DNA of 64,000 nucleotides from Puniceibacterium sediminis (GTDB lineage: Bacteria; Pseudomonadota; Alphaproteobacteria; Rhodobacterales; Rhodobacteraceae): assembly GCF_900188035.1 (NCBI RefSeq), contig NZ_FZNN01000020.1, positions 1-64,000 of the forward strand. Reading direction: 5' to 3'. Positions within the stretch are counted from its first letter, which is position 1; every line of letters begins with the position of its first letter. Both the position numbers and the translations under genes were made by a program. This document shows positions 25,127 through 34,345 of this stretch, one piece after another. The notes under the pieces were generated by a model. That model was not told the DNA's origin. It saw only the letters and a list, made by a program, of their open reading frames with translations, and ran no database searches.

Positions 25127-25364
25127 GGGCCGTTCTCCTGAACAAGGGTGCGATCAGCGGCACCGCCAAGCAGATTGATGCGGCGCAATGTTCGAAACCT
25201 GCCCCGGCTTTGACCATAGCCTGTCAACGTTATCCTGCCCTCACGATTATTCCTTAACTATCTGACATGTAGTGATCGCTCATATCGTCACGCGGCGGGC
25301 AGCACTGCGGGACTTTGGCGCCGTTCGAAATGGAAACGCCCAACTTCCTCAGGAGATGCGATTC

Positions 25365-26780
25365 CTAATCCGCGATCCGGCGCATGGCTTCATTCAGCAA
25401 TTCGTCGGAAAGAAGCTGCGTTTGAGCCAGAGAAAGAAGATTTATATGAGCACCATTGTCGTGTTCGGGGGGCGACATCACGACAATGCCGGTTTTGTCA
25501 TGGCCGACTCTGAACAACAGGTCACCAAGTCGGCGCAGAAGTTCCTTTGTTTGCATCTGACGGCCGGGGCGCAATTCCTGCATGACGGAGATCGCTGGCG
25601 CAGGCTGATTTGCACAAAGAGTGTCTGCGGCGGCCATCGGGATAGAGACGCCCCCCCAACGCCCGTTACATTCGATCCAGTGGATATTGTCGGCGCCGTC
25701 AGCGCCTCGGAAGATCACCGCGTCAAGGCTGCATCTTCCGAAATACCCCAGGCGCTGCAAGATGCCCGCAATGCGTGACGCCTCGGCGCTCAGACGTTCC
25801 TGCAATTCTTGGGGCAAGGTCGATCGCGCCGCGCCCACAAAAGCAGCCCCGCTATCGTGGACCCGCTGTTCAAAGATCCCCTCGATCCGAGGCGGGCCGT
25901 CCTGAACATGAGGCACCCAGATCTGTGCGGACGGGCTGCACCTGACATTTTCATCCCAGACACCGACAAGGATCGGGTATGTGTCCTGCCAGCCGAAAGT
26001 ATGAAGACGATGCAGCAGGAACTGTCTCAGATCACAGAGGCTTTTCCCACGAACCGCAGCGCCTTCAAGGCGAAGGTTTCCTGCCGAGCCTGCACTGTCA
26101 GGGACTTTGACAATGATCTGATCGCTCTGCTTGCCAATGCGCCTTACCAACCCTGCCGCCGCCGCCGGGCCATATGCCGCGCGTGTCGGGGGCGTAGCGT
26201 GGTCGCCCAGAATACGGCGGGCGAACTGTCCGAACCAAAGCTTGTCATTCACCCGCCGCGCCAGTCTGGGTGACGGGCCACAGACATGGATACAGCACCT
26301 GGCTGCCTCGCCCAGAGATTGGGCCAGCCGCCAGCTGTGGCCGGTTGTCAGGTAGGGTTTCAATGTCAGCCCACCCGAACTTCGTGCCCTTTCGGCGAGC
26401 CTTTCAAGCATCTTGGCGGAAGTGCGAATCTGTTGCGTTACCGGCCGGGCATCATCCCCGCGTCCATGCAGATATGTAACGTCTTTCTGGCCCAGATTAC
26501 TTGCAAGATAATCTTCAAAATCGCGCACTTGTCGGCGGACGAATACGCTATCGCCAGATTTCGCCAGCAAAGCCATGCGATAGTCGAGTCGCGTTTCCTT
26601 TGCCGAAGCAAGCAGTGCAATCTCGGCCTGATCCCCGATGATCAAAGATGGCCCGTCACCGATCCCTTGCGCAACGTATGGCCCAAAATCCAGCGAAGAG
26701 AGCAAGGCTGGTTCACCATCAAGCAGCTCTGCGACATGCCTTTGGTCCGCGTGATCCGTGGAGGAAGCAACAACACTCAT
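25365..26780 (-). CDS. ATP-grasp domain protein, putative ligase
   Basis: The 471-residue protein has an ATP-grasp core: IIVKVPDSAGSAGNLRLEG (the nucleotide-binding flexible loop and lysine, near residue 220) and the C-terminal metal-binding segment IHWIECNGRWGG (near residue 370). The first ~150 residues look like a pre-ATP-grasp region (SLIIGDQAE, YLHGRGDD). Such enzymes couple a carboxylate to an amine or thiol through an acyl phosphate. AAGGGGCG precedes the ATG. It is divergent from a class II glutamine amidotransferase gene 98 bp away, so the two may act together. Substrate not recognisable. Confidence 0.7.
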   Translation of the reverse strand: MSVVASSTDHADQRHVAELLDGEPALLSSLDFGPYVAQGIGDGPSLIIGDQAEIALLASAKETRLDYRMALLAKSGDSVFVRRQVRDFEDYLASNLGQKDVTYLHGRGDDARPVTQQIRTSAKMLERLAERARSSGGLTLKPYLTTGHSWRLAQSLGEAARCCIHVCGPSPRLARRVNDKLWFGQFARRILGDHATPPTRAAYGPAAAAGLVRRIGKQSDQIIVKVPDSAGSAGNLRLEGAAVRGKSLCDLRQFLLHRLHTFGWQDTYPILVGVWDENVRCSPSAQIWVPHVQDGPPRIEGIFEQRVHDSGAAFVGAARSTLPQELQERLSAEASRIAGILQRLGYFGRCSLDAVIFRGADGADNIHWIECNGRWGGVSIPMAAADTLCANQPAPAISVMQELRPGRQMQTKELLRRLGDLLFRVGHDKTGIVVMSPPEHDNGAHINLLSLAQTQLLSDELLNEAMRRIAD

Positions 26781-26878
26781 TCGCCCCTTTTAGGCGGGAT
26801 ATCTCGTCGGCTTTTGATTTCGATCATGCTGACCACGTGAAAACCCGTACTCTGGGAAGAAAACAGGAGAAACGATCC

Positions 26879-27703
26879 ATGTGCCGTCTCTATGCGATGC
26901 ACGCCAACGAACCCACGAAAGTGGAATGCAGTCTCGTGAAATCCCAGAACGCTCTGATGGAACAAAGCAAAGGTGACATGCAGGGATATGCCCATGGTCA
27001 CGGTTGGGGAGTTGCCGACTATCAGGACGGAAATGCGATGGTTGAAAAACAGGTCTGGGCTGCCTTCCATGGCGAGCATTTCAGCCGAAAGGCAGCACGG
27101 GTCTATGCGCGGACTGTTGTGGCCCATGTGCGGCGCGCCACGGTAGGCGGGACCAGCATAGAAAACACACATCCATTCCATCACGGCCGCTGGATTTTTG
27201 CTCATAACGGCACAGTCCCGAATTTCGATCAGGTCCGTGAAAAGATGCTGGATCATATCGATCCACTGCACCGGTCCGAAATCAAGGGAACCACGGATAG
27301 CGAACACATTTTCCGCTATCTTCTGGGTCTCTTTCTGCAGCATCCCGAACGCGGTTTGTTTGAGACAGTAAAGCTGGGGCTTGAACAGGTCATCACGTGG
27401 TCTGCCGAAGTGGACCCTGATGCGCGTGTCGGGCTGAATGTCATCCTGACAAACGGCGATCATATGATCGGATCATGCCTGAACAGATCGCTATTCTATC
27501 TGGTGCGCGATCACACTTACAGCTGTCCGATCTGTGGTCAGCCACATGTCCATCATGATCCCAAGCGCTCCTATCTCGCGACCGAAATCGCATCTGAACC
27601 GATCACGCATGGCGAAGACTGGTATCAGGTTCCAAATGGCACCGTATTTCGGGTTGCCGAAGATTATCGCCTTGATATCGCACCGTTGCACCTTCCAAAG
27701 TAA
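26879..27703 (+). CDS. Class II glutamine amidotransferase (YafJ/EgtC-like)
   Basis: The 274-residue protein begins MCRLYAMHANEP, so after Met removal Cys2 is the N-terminal nucleophile of an Ntn hydrolase. GHGWGVADY, VAHVRRATVGG, HPFHHGRWIFAHNGTVPNF and the later TDSEHIFRYLL are the conserved GATase II blocks. GGAG nine bases upstream supports ATG 26879. It hydrolyses the gamma-amide or gamma-glutamyl bond of its substrate. A small CPICG segment near residue 216 is an unusual addition. Being divergent from an ATP-grasp ligase gene, it may remove a glutamyl group that the ligase adds, or supply ammonia. Confidence 0.85.
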   Translation: MCRLYAMHANEPTKVECSLVKSQNALMEQSKGDMQGYAHGHGWGVADYQDGNAMVEKQVWAAFHGEHFSRKAARVYARTVVAHVRRATVGGTSIENTHPFHHGRWIFAHNGTVPNFDQVREKMLDHIDPLHRSEIKGTTDSEHIFRYLLGLFLQHPERGLFETVKLGLEQVITWSAEVDPDARVGLNVILTNGDHMIGSCLNRSLFYLVRDHTYSCPICGQPHVHHDPKRSYLATEIASEPITHGEDWYQVPNGTVFRVAEDYRLDIAPLHLPK

Positions 27704-28322
27704 ACCAGTCATTGGCTGGCATGCATTCAGCATTAATCACCGACCGCAGTTGAGATGCAAAGCCGGGGCGCTTTTGCGCAAGCTGGTCCAGCGTCGCCAA
27801 CAGCCAGACAGGATGATCCAAAGTCAGTACCGTCCGGCATGGCTATAGCGAGAGCGGGCCATGGCGGACCACCGATTTTTCGTGTTTGGCCCGAATCCGC
27901 CCGGCAATCACCCACGTGGCAATCTGGTGCGTATTTTCTCGATGGGCGGGAACCGGGTCTTCGCTGAAACTGCAATATGGACGCGCCAGTAGTTGGCTGA
28001 CCGACAAACCGCGCAATTCCCGTTTTCGAAAACTTATCTGATCCGCGCCATATAATTGGGCCCTCCTCAGGTCCCTTTCGGGAATTGGAACATCTGCATC
28101 CATCATTCCCGCCCGAACGCTGGCAGGCCTGAATGAATGGGACAACCAGAGGCATCTTGGTTGATTTCAGTCAATCGCCCTCTGCGGGCATCAGGTACGT
28201 TTGGTGCGTCGGTGTAGCTCCAGATGTGACTTATATCTGGTGCCGCTTCGCCGCGCAGTGGATCGGATTGCGGGCGATTTTGCTCGAATTTCGGTTTCCG
28301 CATTTTCTGGGAGGAACATACG
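27704..28322. other. Intergenic region without convincing gene
   Basis: About 620 bp between the amidotransferase gene and the aquaporin gene. Several short frames are open on both strands but none has a good ribosome site together with protein-like composition. The right part probably holds the promoter of the aquaporin/dha operon and contains one small dyad (28220-28240). Confidence 0.5.
28220..28240. promoter_or_regulatory. Small dyad upstream of the aquaporin/dha operon
   Basis: CCAGAT and ATCTGG are separated by nine bases, 83 bp before the start of the aquaporin gene. The size (21 bp) fits an operator for a dimeric repressor or activator of glycerol/dihydroxyacetone use, but no regulator gene is adjacent and the arms are only 6 bp. 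Confidence 0.35.
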
Positions 28323-29168
28323 GTGAAGAAAAATATATTCCATGAAATGGTCGCCGAAGGTATCGGGACCTTTATTCTTGTGCTTTTCGGCGTTGGCTCT
28401 GTTGCGGTATCGGTTTGGACAGGCGGGCTGAGCCTTTGGCCCGTGTCCTTGATGTTCGCGCTTGGTGTGACGCTTGGTGTTTATGCCTCGGGCAAGATTT
28501 CAGGCGGCCATATCAATCCGGCGGTCACGCTGACTATGGCCGTTTTCACCGGGTTCCCCTGGGCCAAGGTGGGGCCCTATATCTTAGCGCAATTCGTCGG
28601 TGCGATGCTTGCGTCTGCGGCCATCTACTTTTTCTACTCTGGCATCCTTGCGCAATATGAACTCGGCGCCGGACTTGTGCGTGGCACGGCTGGCAGCCAG
28701 CTGAGTGCGATGGGCTTTGGCACCTATGCGCCGAACCCGGCCTTTATTGGCACAACCCCCGAAGCCTTTGCGCAGGTTCCCTTGTCAAAGTGGTTCCTCT
28801 CCGAAGCCTTCACCACGGCGATCCTTGTATTCGGCGTGTTGTTCCTGACCGACCAGCACAACACATCCGCCCCATCGGCCAACCTCGCACCCTTCTTTAT
28901 CGGCCTTCTGGTTGCGGCTCTTGTCGCCTATGAGGCCCCGATTTCCATGACCGCCATGAACCCGGCGCGTGATCTTGGACCGCGCATCATGTCGTATTTC
29001 TTTGGTTGGGGCGAAATGGCCTTGCCTGGTCCGCGCGGCGGATGGTGGATACCGTCAATTGCCTCGATTGCGGGTGGTCTCGTTGCCGGTGCCTTCTATC
29101 GCGGGTTCTATCGCGATGTCTTCAAAACCTACGATACTGAAACGCCCGAATGGGAGAAAAAGTCATGA
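28323..29168 (+). CDS. MIP-family aquaglyceroporin (glycerol facilitator-like)
   Basis: The 281-residue protein has six membrane segments and both NPA boxes: [10 protein letters not shown] (NPA at 65-67) and [13 protein letters not shown] near residue 212. The Asp after the second NPA-Arg (NPARD) is the residue typical of glycerol facilitators rather than water-only channels. The start is GTG at 28323 with GGGAGGAAC upstream. It is translationally coupled to dhaK (ATGA, 29165-29168), so it most likely admits glycerol or dihydroxyacetone for the kinase. Confidence 0.92.
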   Translation: MKKNIFHEMVAEGIGTFILVLFGVGSVAVSVWTGGLSLWPVSLMFALGVTLGVYASGKISGGHINPAVTLTMAVFTGFPWAKVGPYILAQFVGAMLASAAIYFFYSGILAQYELGAGLVRGTAGSQLSAMGFGTYAPNPAFIGTTPEAFAQVPLSKWFLSEAFTTAILVFGVLFLTDQHNTSAPSANLAPFFIGLLVAALVAYEAPISMTAMNPARDLGPRIMSYFFGWGEMALPGPRGGWWIPSIASIAGGLVAGAFYRGFYRDVFKTYDTETPEWEKKS

Positions 29169-30232
29169 AAAAACTGATCAACAATGCCGAAGACGTCACC
29201 CTTGAACAACTCAAAGGCTTCGGGCTTGCCTATGACAGTATCGACGTGCACCTTGATCCGAACTTTGTTTGCGTGGCTGGCGGGGTGAAAGATCGCGTGG
29301 CCCTTGTGTCCGGTGGGGGGTCAGGTCACGAGCCGCTTCATGGCGGGTATGTCGGTATGGGGATGCTGGACGCCGCTTGTCCGGGACAGGTGTTCACCTC
29401 CCCTACTCCGGACCAGATGGTCGCTGCCTGCAAGGCCGTGAATGGCGGCAAAGGCGTGCTACAGATCGTCAAGAACTACACTGGCGATGTGCTGAATTTT
29501 CAGATGGCCGCGGACATTCTGCGCGACGAGGGGATCGAGGTGCGCAATGTCATTATCGACGATGATGTCGCGCTCAAGGACTCGCTTTATACCGCTGGGC
29601 GCCGGGGTCTTGGCACGACTGTGGTCGCCGAAAAGGTCTGCGGGGCTGCCGCGCTGGAAGGCTACGACCTCGATCAACTTGCTGCGCTCTGCAAAAAGGT
29701 GAACACCTTTGGCAAAAGCATGGGCATGGCTTTGACCTCCTGCACGACACCGCAAAACGGCACACCCAGCTTTGAATTGGCCGAAGATGAGATGGAAATC
29801 GGCATCGGCATTCATGGCGAACCCGGCACCACCCGCAGCAAGATCAAAAGCGCCGATGAAGTGACCGAAATCCTGGCCAACCGCATTCTCGAAGACGAGG
29901 CCTATACCCGCAATCTGAGCGAATGGGATGCAGAGAAAGGTGATTGGGTCGATGTCGAAGTCAAAGATATCGTGTTCCAAAGCGGCGATGAGGTGATTGC
30001 CATCGTCAACGGCATGGGCGGCACGCCGCTCTCTGAACTCTACACGGTCTATGCCAAACTGGCCGAAGTGGCCGGGCGGCATGGGGTGAAAATCCTGCGC
30101 AATCTGGTGGGCAATTACATTACCTCGCTCGAAATGGCGGGGGTATCCATCACGCTTGTGAAAACAGACGATGAAATCCTGCGGCTTTATGATGCCCCGG
30201 TGAAAACCCCTGCATTGCGTTGGGGGGCCTGA
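29165..30232 (+). CDS. dhaK: Dihydroxyacetone kinase subunit DhaK
   Basis: The 355-residue protein carries the DhaK substrate-binding features: [20 protein letters not shown] near residue 45, [12 protein letters not shown], and the covalent substrate-binding histidine in GIGIHGEPG near residue 216. It binds dihydroxyacetone as a hemiaminal, and DhaL-ADP passes it a phosphate. It is the second gene of an aquaporin-dhaK-dhaL-dhaM operon and overlaps the aquaporin gene by 4 bp, followed by dhaL after 2 bp. Confidence 0.95.
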   Translation: MKKLINNAEDVTLEQLKGFGLAYDSIDVHLDPNFVCVAGGVKDRVALVSGGGSGHEPLHGGYVGMGMLDAACPGQVFTSPTPDQMVAACKAVNGGKGVLQIVKNYTGDVLNFQMAADILRDEGIEVRNVIIDDDVALKDSLYTAGRRGLGTTVVAEKVCGAAALEGYDLDQLAALCKKVNTFGKSMGMALTSCTTPQNGTPSFELAEDEMEIGIGIHGEPGTTRSKIKSADEVTEILANRILEDEAYTRNLSEWDAEKGDWVDVEVKDIVFQSGDEVIAIVNGMGGTPLSELYTVYAKLAEVAGRHGVKILRNLVGNYITSLEMAGVSITLVKTDDEILRLYDAPVKTPALRWGA

Positions 30233-30234
30233 TC

Positions 30235-30894
30235 ATGGCGGACGCATTGGCTGGACCCAAAACCGTAACCGGCCCAATGATCCGTGCATGGATTGAGACA
30301 TCAGCAGAGGTGTTCGCGGCTAACCGCGGGCACCTCTCCGATCTCGACTCGCCAATCGGTGATGCGGACCATGGCAATAATATGAATCGTGGCTTTAACG
30401 CGGTTTTGGAAAAGCTGCCCGAGGGCGACGACATCGGCGCACTGCTAAAATCCGTGGCGATGACACTGATCGCGAAGGTTGGCGGGGCGGCGGGCCCACT
30501 CTACGGGACCTTGTTCCTTGAGGGCAGTAAGCCGTTGATGGGCAAAACCGAATTGAGTCAGGCAGATCTGGCGCAGTTTTTCGAAGACGCCATCGCCGGT
30601 GTCAAGAAACGTGGGCGCTCTGACGTGGGGATGAAGACCATGCTTGATGCGCTTGTCCCCGCGTCAGAGGCATTTCAGGCTGAAACGGCGCAGGGCGGCG
30701 AGATTCTGGCCGCGCTCAGGGCTGCCGCAAACGCCGCCGAGTCCGGTATGAAGGCCACCATCCCGATGCAGGCCCAACGCGGCCGCGCAAGCTATCTCGG
30801 GGAACGCAGCATTGGTCACCAGGATCCCGGGGCAACCTCAAGCTATCTGATTGTTCAGGCGCTTTCTGACGCGGTTGAAAAGGCATCAGAATGA
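30235..30894 (+). CDS. dhaL: Dihydroxyacetone kinase ADP-binding subunit DhaL
   Basis: The 219-residue all-helical subunit has the metal-binding aspartates in DLDSPIGDADHGNNMNRG (about residues 36-53) and the nucleotide loop GGAAGPLYGTLF. DhaL keeps ADP bound as a coenzyme that is rephosphorylated by DhaM and then phosphorylates dihydroxyacetone on DhaK. The ATG at 30235 follows a G-rich ribosome site; a longer frame from 30220 overlaps dhaK and is less likely. Its stop overlaps the dhaM start (ATGA). Confidence 0.95.
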   Translation: MADALAGPKTVTGPMIRAWIETSAEVFAANRGHLSDLDSPIGDADHGNNMNRGFNAVLEKLPEGDDIGALLKSVAMTLIAKVGGAAGPLYGTLFLEGSKPLMGKTELSQADLAQFFEDAIAGVKKRGRSDVGMKTMLDALVPASEAFQAETAQGGEILAALRAAANAAESGMKATIPMQAQRGRASYLGERSIGHQDPGATSSYLIVQALSDAVEKASE

Positions 30895-33413
30895 TCGGGA
30901 TTGTCATCGTTTCGCACAGCCGCAAGCTGTCGGATGGCCTCAAGGATGTTGCAGATGCCATGACACAGGTGCCCATTCCCATCGCCTCTGCCGGTGGCGT
31001 GGATGACCCGGATCATCCCTTGGGCACAGATGGAATTCGTGTGTTGGACGCGATCCGTGATGTCATGTCGGATGACGGGGTTCTGGTCTTTGCCGATATC
31101 GGCTCGGCCAAGCTGAATGCTGAAATGGCCATGGACCTGCTAGAGCCCGAAGAACAGACCAAAGTGCAGTTTTGCGACGCCCCCCTTGTCGAAGGTGTGC
31201 TGGCCGCTGCTGTTCAGATTGCGGCTGGGAGCAGCCTTGAAGACGCCATGCGCGAAGCCCGCCAAGCGGTTCCGGCTCCCACCGAAGCTGTCAAACAACA
31301 GCAGGACACTGCACAAACGGGCGGAGTTTCGCGCGAATTCACCATCCGAAATCCGCTGGGCCTGCATGCACGGCCTGCTGCTTCTCTGGTAAGTGCAATG
31401 AATGCGTTTTCGGGTGACATCCGGCTTCGTAATGTCACCAAGGGCAAGACATCTGTAAATGCCAAAAGCATCAACGGTGTCATGCTGTCGGAAGTCGCAA
31501 GGAACGATAGGATCCTGATGGTGGCAGATCCAGCCGAGGCCGAGGCGGTTTTCGCAGCGATTGACCAGTTGATCCAAGAGAACTTTGGCGAAGACGGCAT
31601 CGCCCCTGTGAAACCCGAACCGATCCGCAAGCCCGTGCCCCAGCCCAGGCCGCCCCGCGACGTCAGCGCAGGCACGCTCACCGGCCTGTCCATTGCGCGC
31701 GGATTTGCGCTTGGCCCGATCCGTCATGTCCGCAGTGCTCTGCCCGAGGTCGAACCGGTTTCGATCTCTGACCCCGACGCCGAAATCGAACGGTTCAAAA
31801 TGGCCCTATCGGCGGCAGAGACCGAGATTAACGGCGCGCTTTCGGCAGCAGGCGAGCGCATCAGCGCCTATGACCGCAAGATTTTCGATGCCCATATCAG
31901 CTATCTGCACGACCCTGACATCATCGAAACGGTGCTAGGACGGATTTCCAAGCAGCACATTTGCGCCGAGGCGATCTGGCGTCAGGTCGTCTGGGATTTG
32001 TCACGAACCTATGCTGCGCTCCAGGACCCCCTTCTTCAGGCGCGCGCAGGGGATGTGATCGATGTCGGGCTACGTGTCCTGCGCCTTTTGATGGGGCAAG
32101 GTGACGCCACGGATCACGCGGCAGAGCCTTCGATTTTGGCCTATGAGGAACTGCGCCCTTCGGATGTTCTGACCCTGAACCAGGAAACCGTTCTGGGAAT
32201 TTGTGCCGCGACCGGTGGCACCACATCGCACGCCGCGATTCTGGCCAGCGCCCTGAACATACCTGTCGTTTTTGCCCTGGGGGATGCCTTGGCGGCAGTG
32301 GCCGACGGCCAGCAGGTCTTGCTCGACGGGGCGGCGGCGAAAATCACCATCGCGCCGGATGCCAGCGCCATCGAAACCATGCAGAACGAACGCAAGATCT
32401 GGCAAGACCACGTGGCACGGGCCGAAGCTGTCCGGGACCTTCCCGCCGAGACGCTGGACGGGCACAAGGTGCGCGTCGCCGCGAATATGGCCTCCGTCGA
32501 TGAACTGGGCGTGATCATGCGCAGCGGCGCGCAGGAGGTCGGGCTGTTGCGGACTGAATTCCTCTACATGCGCCGCGACACAGCACCAGGTGAAGACGAA
32601 CAATATGACATCTACCGCAGCATCGTCGCCGGGCTGAAAGGCAAGCCGCTGACCGTGCGCACCGCAGATATCGGCGGGGACAAGCCGGTTTCCTATCTCG
32701 ATCGCCCGGCCGAGGCCAATCCCAATCTGGGCTGGCGTGGTCTGCGCTATAGCCTTGCCGTGCCGGAACTTTTTGAAACCCAGCTCGCCGCAATACTACG
32801 CGCCAGCGCCCATGGCCCGGTGCGGATCATGTTCCCGCTTGTCAGCACCGTGGACGAGGTGAAAGCCGCAAAGCAACGGGTGCAGTCAGTGATGGATCAG
32901 CTTCGCACGCGGGCGCTGCCCTTTGATGAGGGGCTCGAAATCGGGATCATGATCGAAGTGCCCGCCGCCGCGGAAATGGCCGACCTCATCGCACCCGAGG
33001 TCGATTTTTTCAGCATTGGAACGAACGATCTTACGCAATATGTCATGGCCGCAGATCGCGCCAATCCCAAGCTGAAGGACCTGTTTGACCCGTTCAATCC
33101 GGCGGTCCTGCGTATGATCGCCAAGTCCATCAAGGCGGCCCATGATGCGGATATCTGGATCGGGATGTGCGGAGCAATGGCCGGCAGCCCGATTGCCGCG
33201 CCAATCCTGTTAGGGCTGGGACTGGATGAATTCAGCATGACGCCAGCCGATATCGCGGAATTCAAACTCACTCTTCGGGGTTTGTCGCTGTCAGAGTGTC
33301 GAAATCTGTCGGCACGCGTCCTGGGCTTGGATACAGCCAGATCCGTTCGGGAACAGGCATCCCTTTTTCTTGGCAGGCATAAAGCTATGGCCAAAACCGC
33401 TGCCACGCCATGA
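30891..33413 (+). CDS. dhaM: DhaM-HPr-enzyme I fusion (PTS phosphodonor for DhaL)
   Basis: The 840-residue three-domain PTS protein has EIIA-Dha with His9 (IVIVSHS), HPr around residues 145-235 with phospho-His in NPLGLHARPAA (~158), and enzyme I from about 260. Enzyme I has active histidine in GGTTSHAAI (~446) and the PEP-binding barrel with EFLYMRRD, MFPLVST and GTNDLTQY. A single chain thus takes phosphate from PEP to DhaL-ADP, so no separate PTS proteins are needed. The gene ends 12 bp before an IS6-family element, so whatever followed the operon originally has been displaced. Confidence 0.95.
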   Translation: MIGIVIVSHSRKLSDGLKDVADAMTQVPIPIASAGGVDDPDHPLGTDGIRVLDAIRDVMSDDGVLVFADIGSAKLNAEMAMDLLEPEEQTKVQFCDAPLVEGVLAAAVQIAAGSSLEDAMREARQAVPAPTEAVKQQQDTAQTGGVSREFTIRNPLGLHARPAASLVSAMNAFSGDIRLRNVTKGKTSVNAKSINGVMLSEVARNDRILMVADPAEAEAVFAAIDQLIQENFGEDGIAPVKPEPIRKPVPQPRPPRDVSAGTLTGLSIARGFALGPIRHVRSALPEVEPVSISDPDAEIERFKMALSAAETEINGALSAAGERISAYDRKIFDAHISYLHDPDIIETVLGRISKQHICAEAIWRQVVWDLSRTYAALQDPLLQARAGDVIDVGLRVLRLLMGQGDATDHAAEPSILAYEELRPSDVLTLNQETVLGICAATGGTTSHAAILASALNIPVVFALGDALAAVADGQQVLLDGAAAKITIAPDASAIETMQNERKIWQDHVARAEAVRDLPAETLDGHKVRVAANMASVDELGVIMRSGAQEVGLLRTEFLYMRRDTAPGEDEQYDIYRSIVAGLKGKPLTVRTADIGGDKPVSYLDRPAEANPNLGWRGLRYSLAVPELFETQLAAILRASAHGPVRIMFPLVSTVDEVKAAKQRVQSVMDQLRTRALPFDEGLEIGIMIEVPAAAEMADLIAPEVDFFSIGTNDLTQYVMAADRANPKLKDLFDPFNPAVLRMIAKSIKAAHDADIWIGMCGAMAGSPIAAPILLGLGLDEFSMTPADIAEFKLTLRGLSLSECRNLSARVLGLDTARSVREQASLFLGRHKAMAKTAATP

Positions 33414-33425
33414 AATGCTGAAACT

Positions 33426-34234
33426 GCATCGCCAAGTTGTTGCCTCAAGCTTTTACGGTTGGAGTGATCGGCGGATCACGCCGCCATTTCGGCGGTGTAA
33501 TCTGCCCAGAGGCTGAAAGCATCGGCCCGGGCGTGGCGGTATGATGTTGCGGTGAGTCTATAACGGCGGGGACGGAAGATCAGGTTGATCGGGTCGTGTG
33601 CGGTCAGGAATCTCTGTGCTTGCCGGTGAGACTTGAACCGGCCGAATACCTTCTCCCGCTTGCGGGTCGGCCGGTGCGATCCTTCAATGGCGTTATTCAA
33701 TCCCTTGTGGGCGCGGTGGTTAGCGTCCGGTGCCAGCGTTTTGATCGGCTTGATGTAGCTGCGTAATTTATCCGTGATCACGACCCTCGGCGCGCCGAAC
33801 CGAGTGATCAGCCCTTTGAAAAACCGCTTTGCTGCCTTTCCGCTTCTCCGCGTATGCACAAGTATATCGAGAACCTCGCCATTCGCGTCAATTGCGCGCC
33901 ACAGCCAATGCTTCTTGCCGCGGATCGGGATCACAACCTCATCCAGGTGCCATTTGTCGTTGGGACGAGGACGATCGCGCCGGAAGAAATTCGCAAAATG
34001 CCGACCAAATCGATTGACCCATAACCGGACGGCTTCCCGGCTGACAATCACGCCCCGCTCAGCCAGAAGGTCCTCGACGTCAGCCGTGCTCAGCGCGAAA
34101 CGATGATAAGCCCACACCGCGTAAGCGATGATCTCACGTGGAAAACGGAAGCCCTTCAGGCGCGGCAGACTGGTTGGTATTTTCATGGAGTACGTCATAG
34201 CCCGATTAGGCCAGCCAGACAATTTGGCAATGCC
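33426..34234 (-). mobile_element. IS6-family insertion sequence, copy 1
   Basis: An 809-bp element nearly identical to 54077-54885, in the same orientation. The ends are imperfect inverted repeats: the left reads GCATCGCCAAGTTGT and the right, on the other strand, GCATTGCCAAATTGT. It holds one transposase gene. A single silent difference from copy 2 was noticed (33560 versus 54211). The flanking bases (ACTGAAACT-type left, TTCGAAAG right) are not a direct repeat, so no 8-bp target duplication is visible around this copy. Confidence 0.9.
33476..34198 (-). CDS. IS6-family transposase (copy 1)
   Basis: A 240-residue DDE transposase of the IS6/IS26 type. It has an N-terminal helix-turn-helix (STADVEDLLAERGVIVSREAVRLW), then the catalytic triad in WHLDEV, VITDKLRSY and NNAIEGSHRPTRKRE. 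The start is taken at ATG 34198 inside the element; the longer frame begins outside the IS end. It appears intact. IS6 elements move by copy-in cointegrate formation, so two direct copies can move the DNA between them as a pseudo-compound transposon. Confidence 0.92.
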   Translation of the reverse strand: MTYSMKIPTSLPRLKGFRFPREIIAYAVWAYHRFALSTADVEDLLAERGVIVSREAVRLWVNRFGRHFANFFRRDRPRPNDKWHLDEVVIPIRGKKHWLWRAIDANGEVLDILVHTRRSGKAAKRFFKGLITRFGAPRVVITDKLRSYIKPIKTLAPDANHRAHKGLNNAIEGSHRPTRKREKVFGRFKSHRQAQRFLTAHDPINLIFRPRRYRLTATSYRHARADAFSLWADYTAEMAA

Positions 34235-34345
34235 TTCGAAAGACTTTTCCATTCAAAACCAATGCTTTAATAATATTCGCATAATTTGGTTTATGTTAAA
34301 TATGCATGTCAGCCGACAATGATACCGGCCCCGGCATGCATGGAC

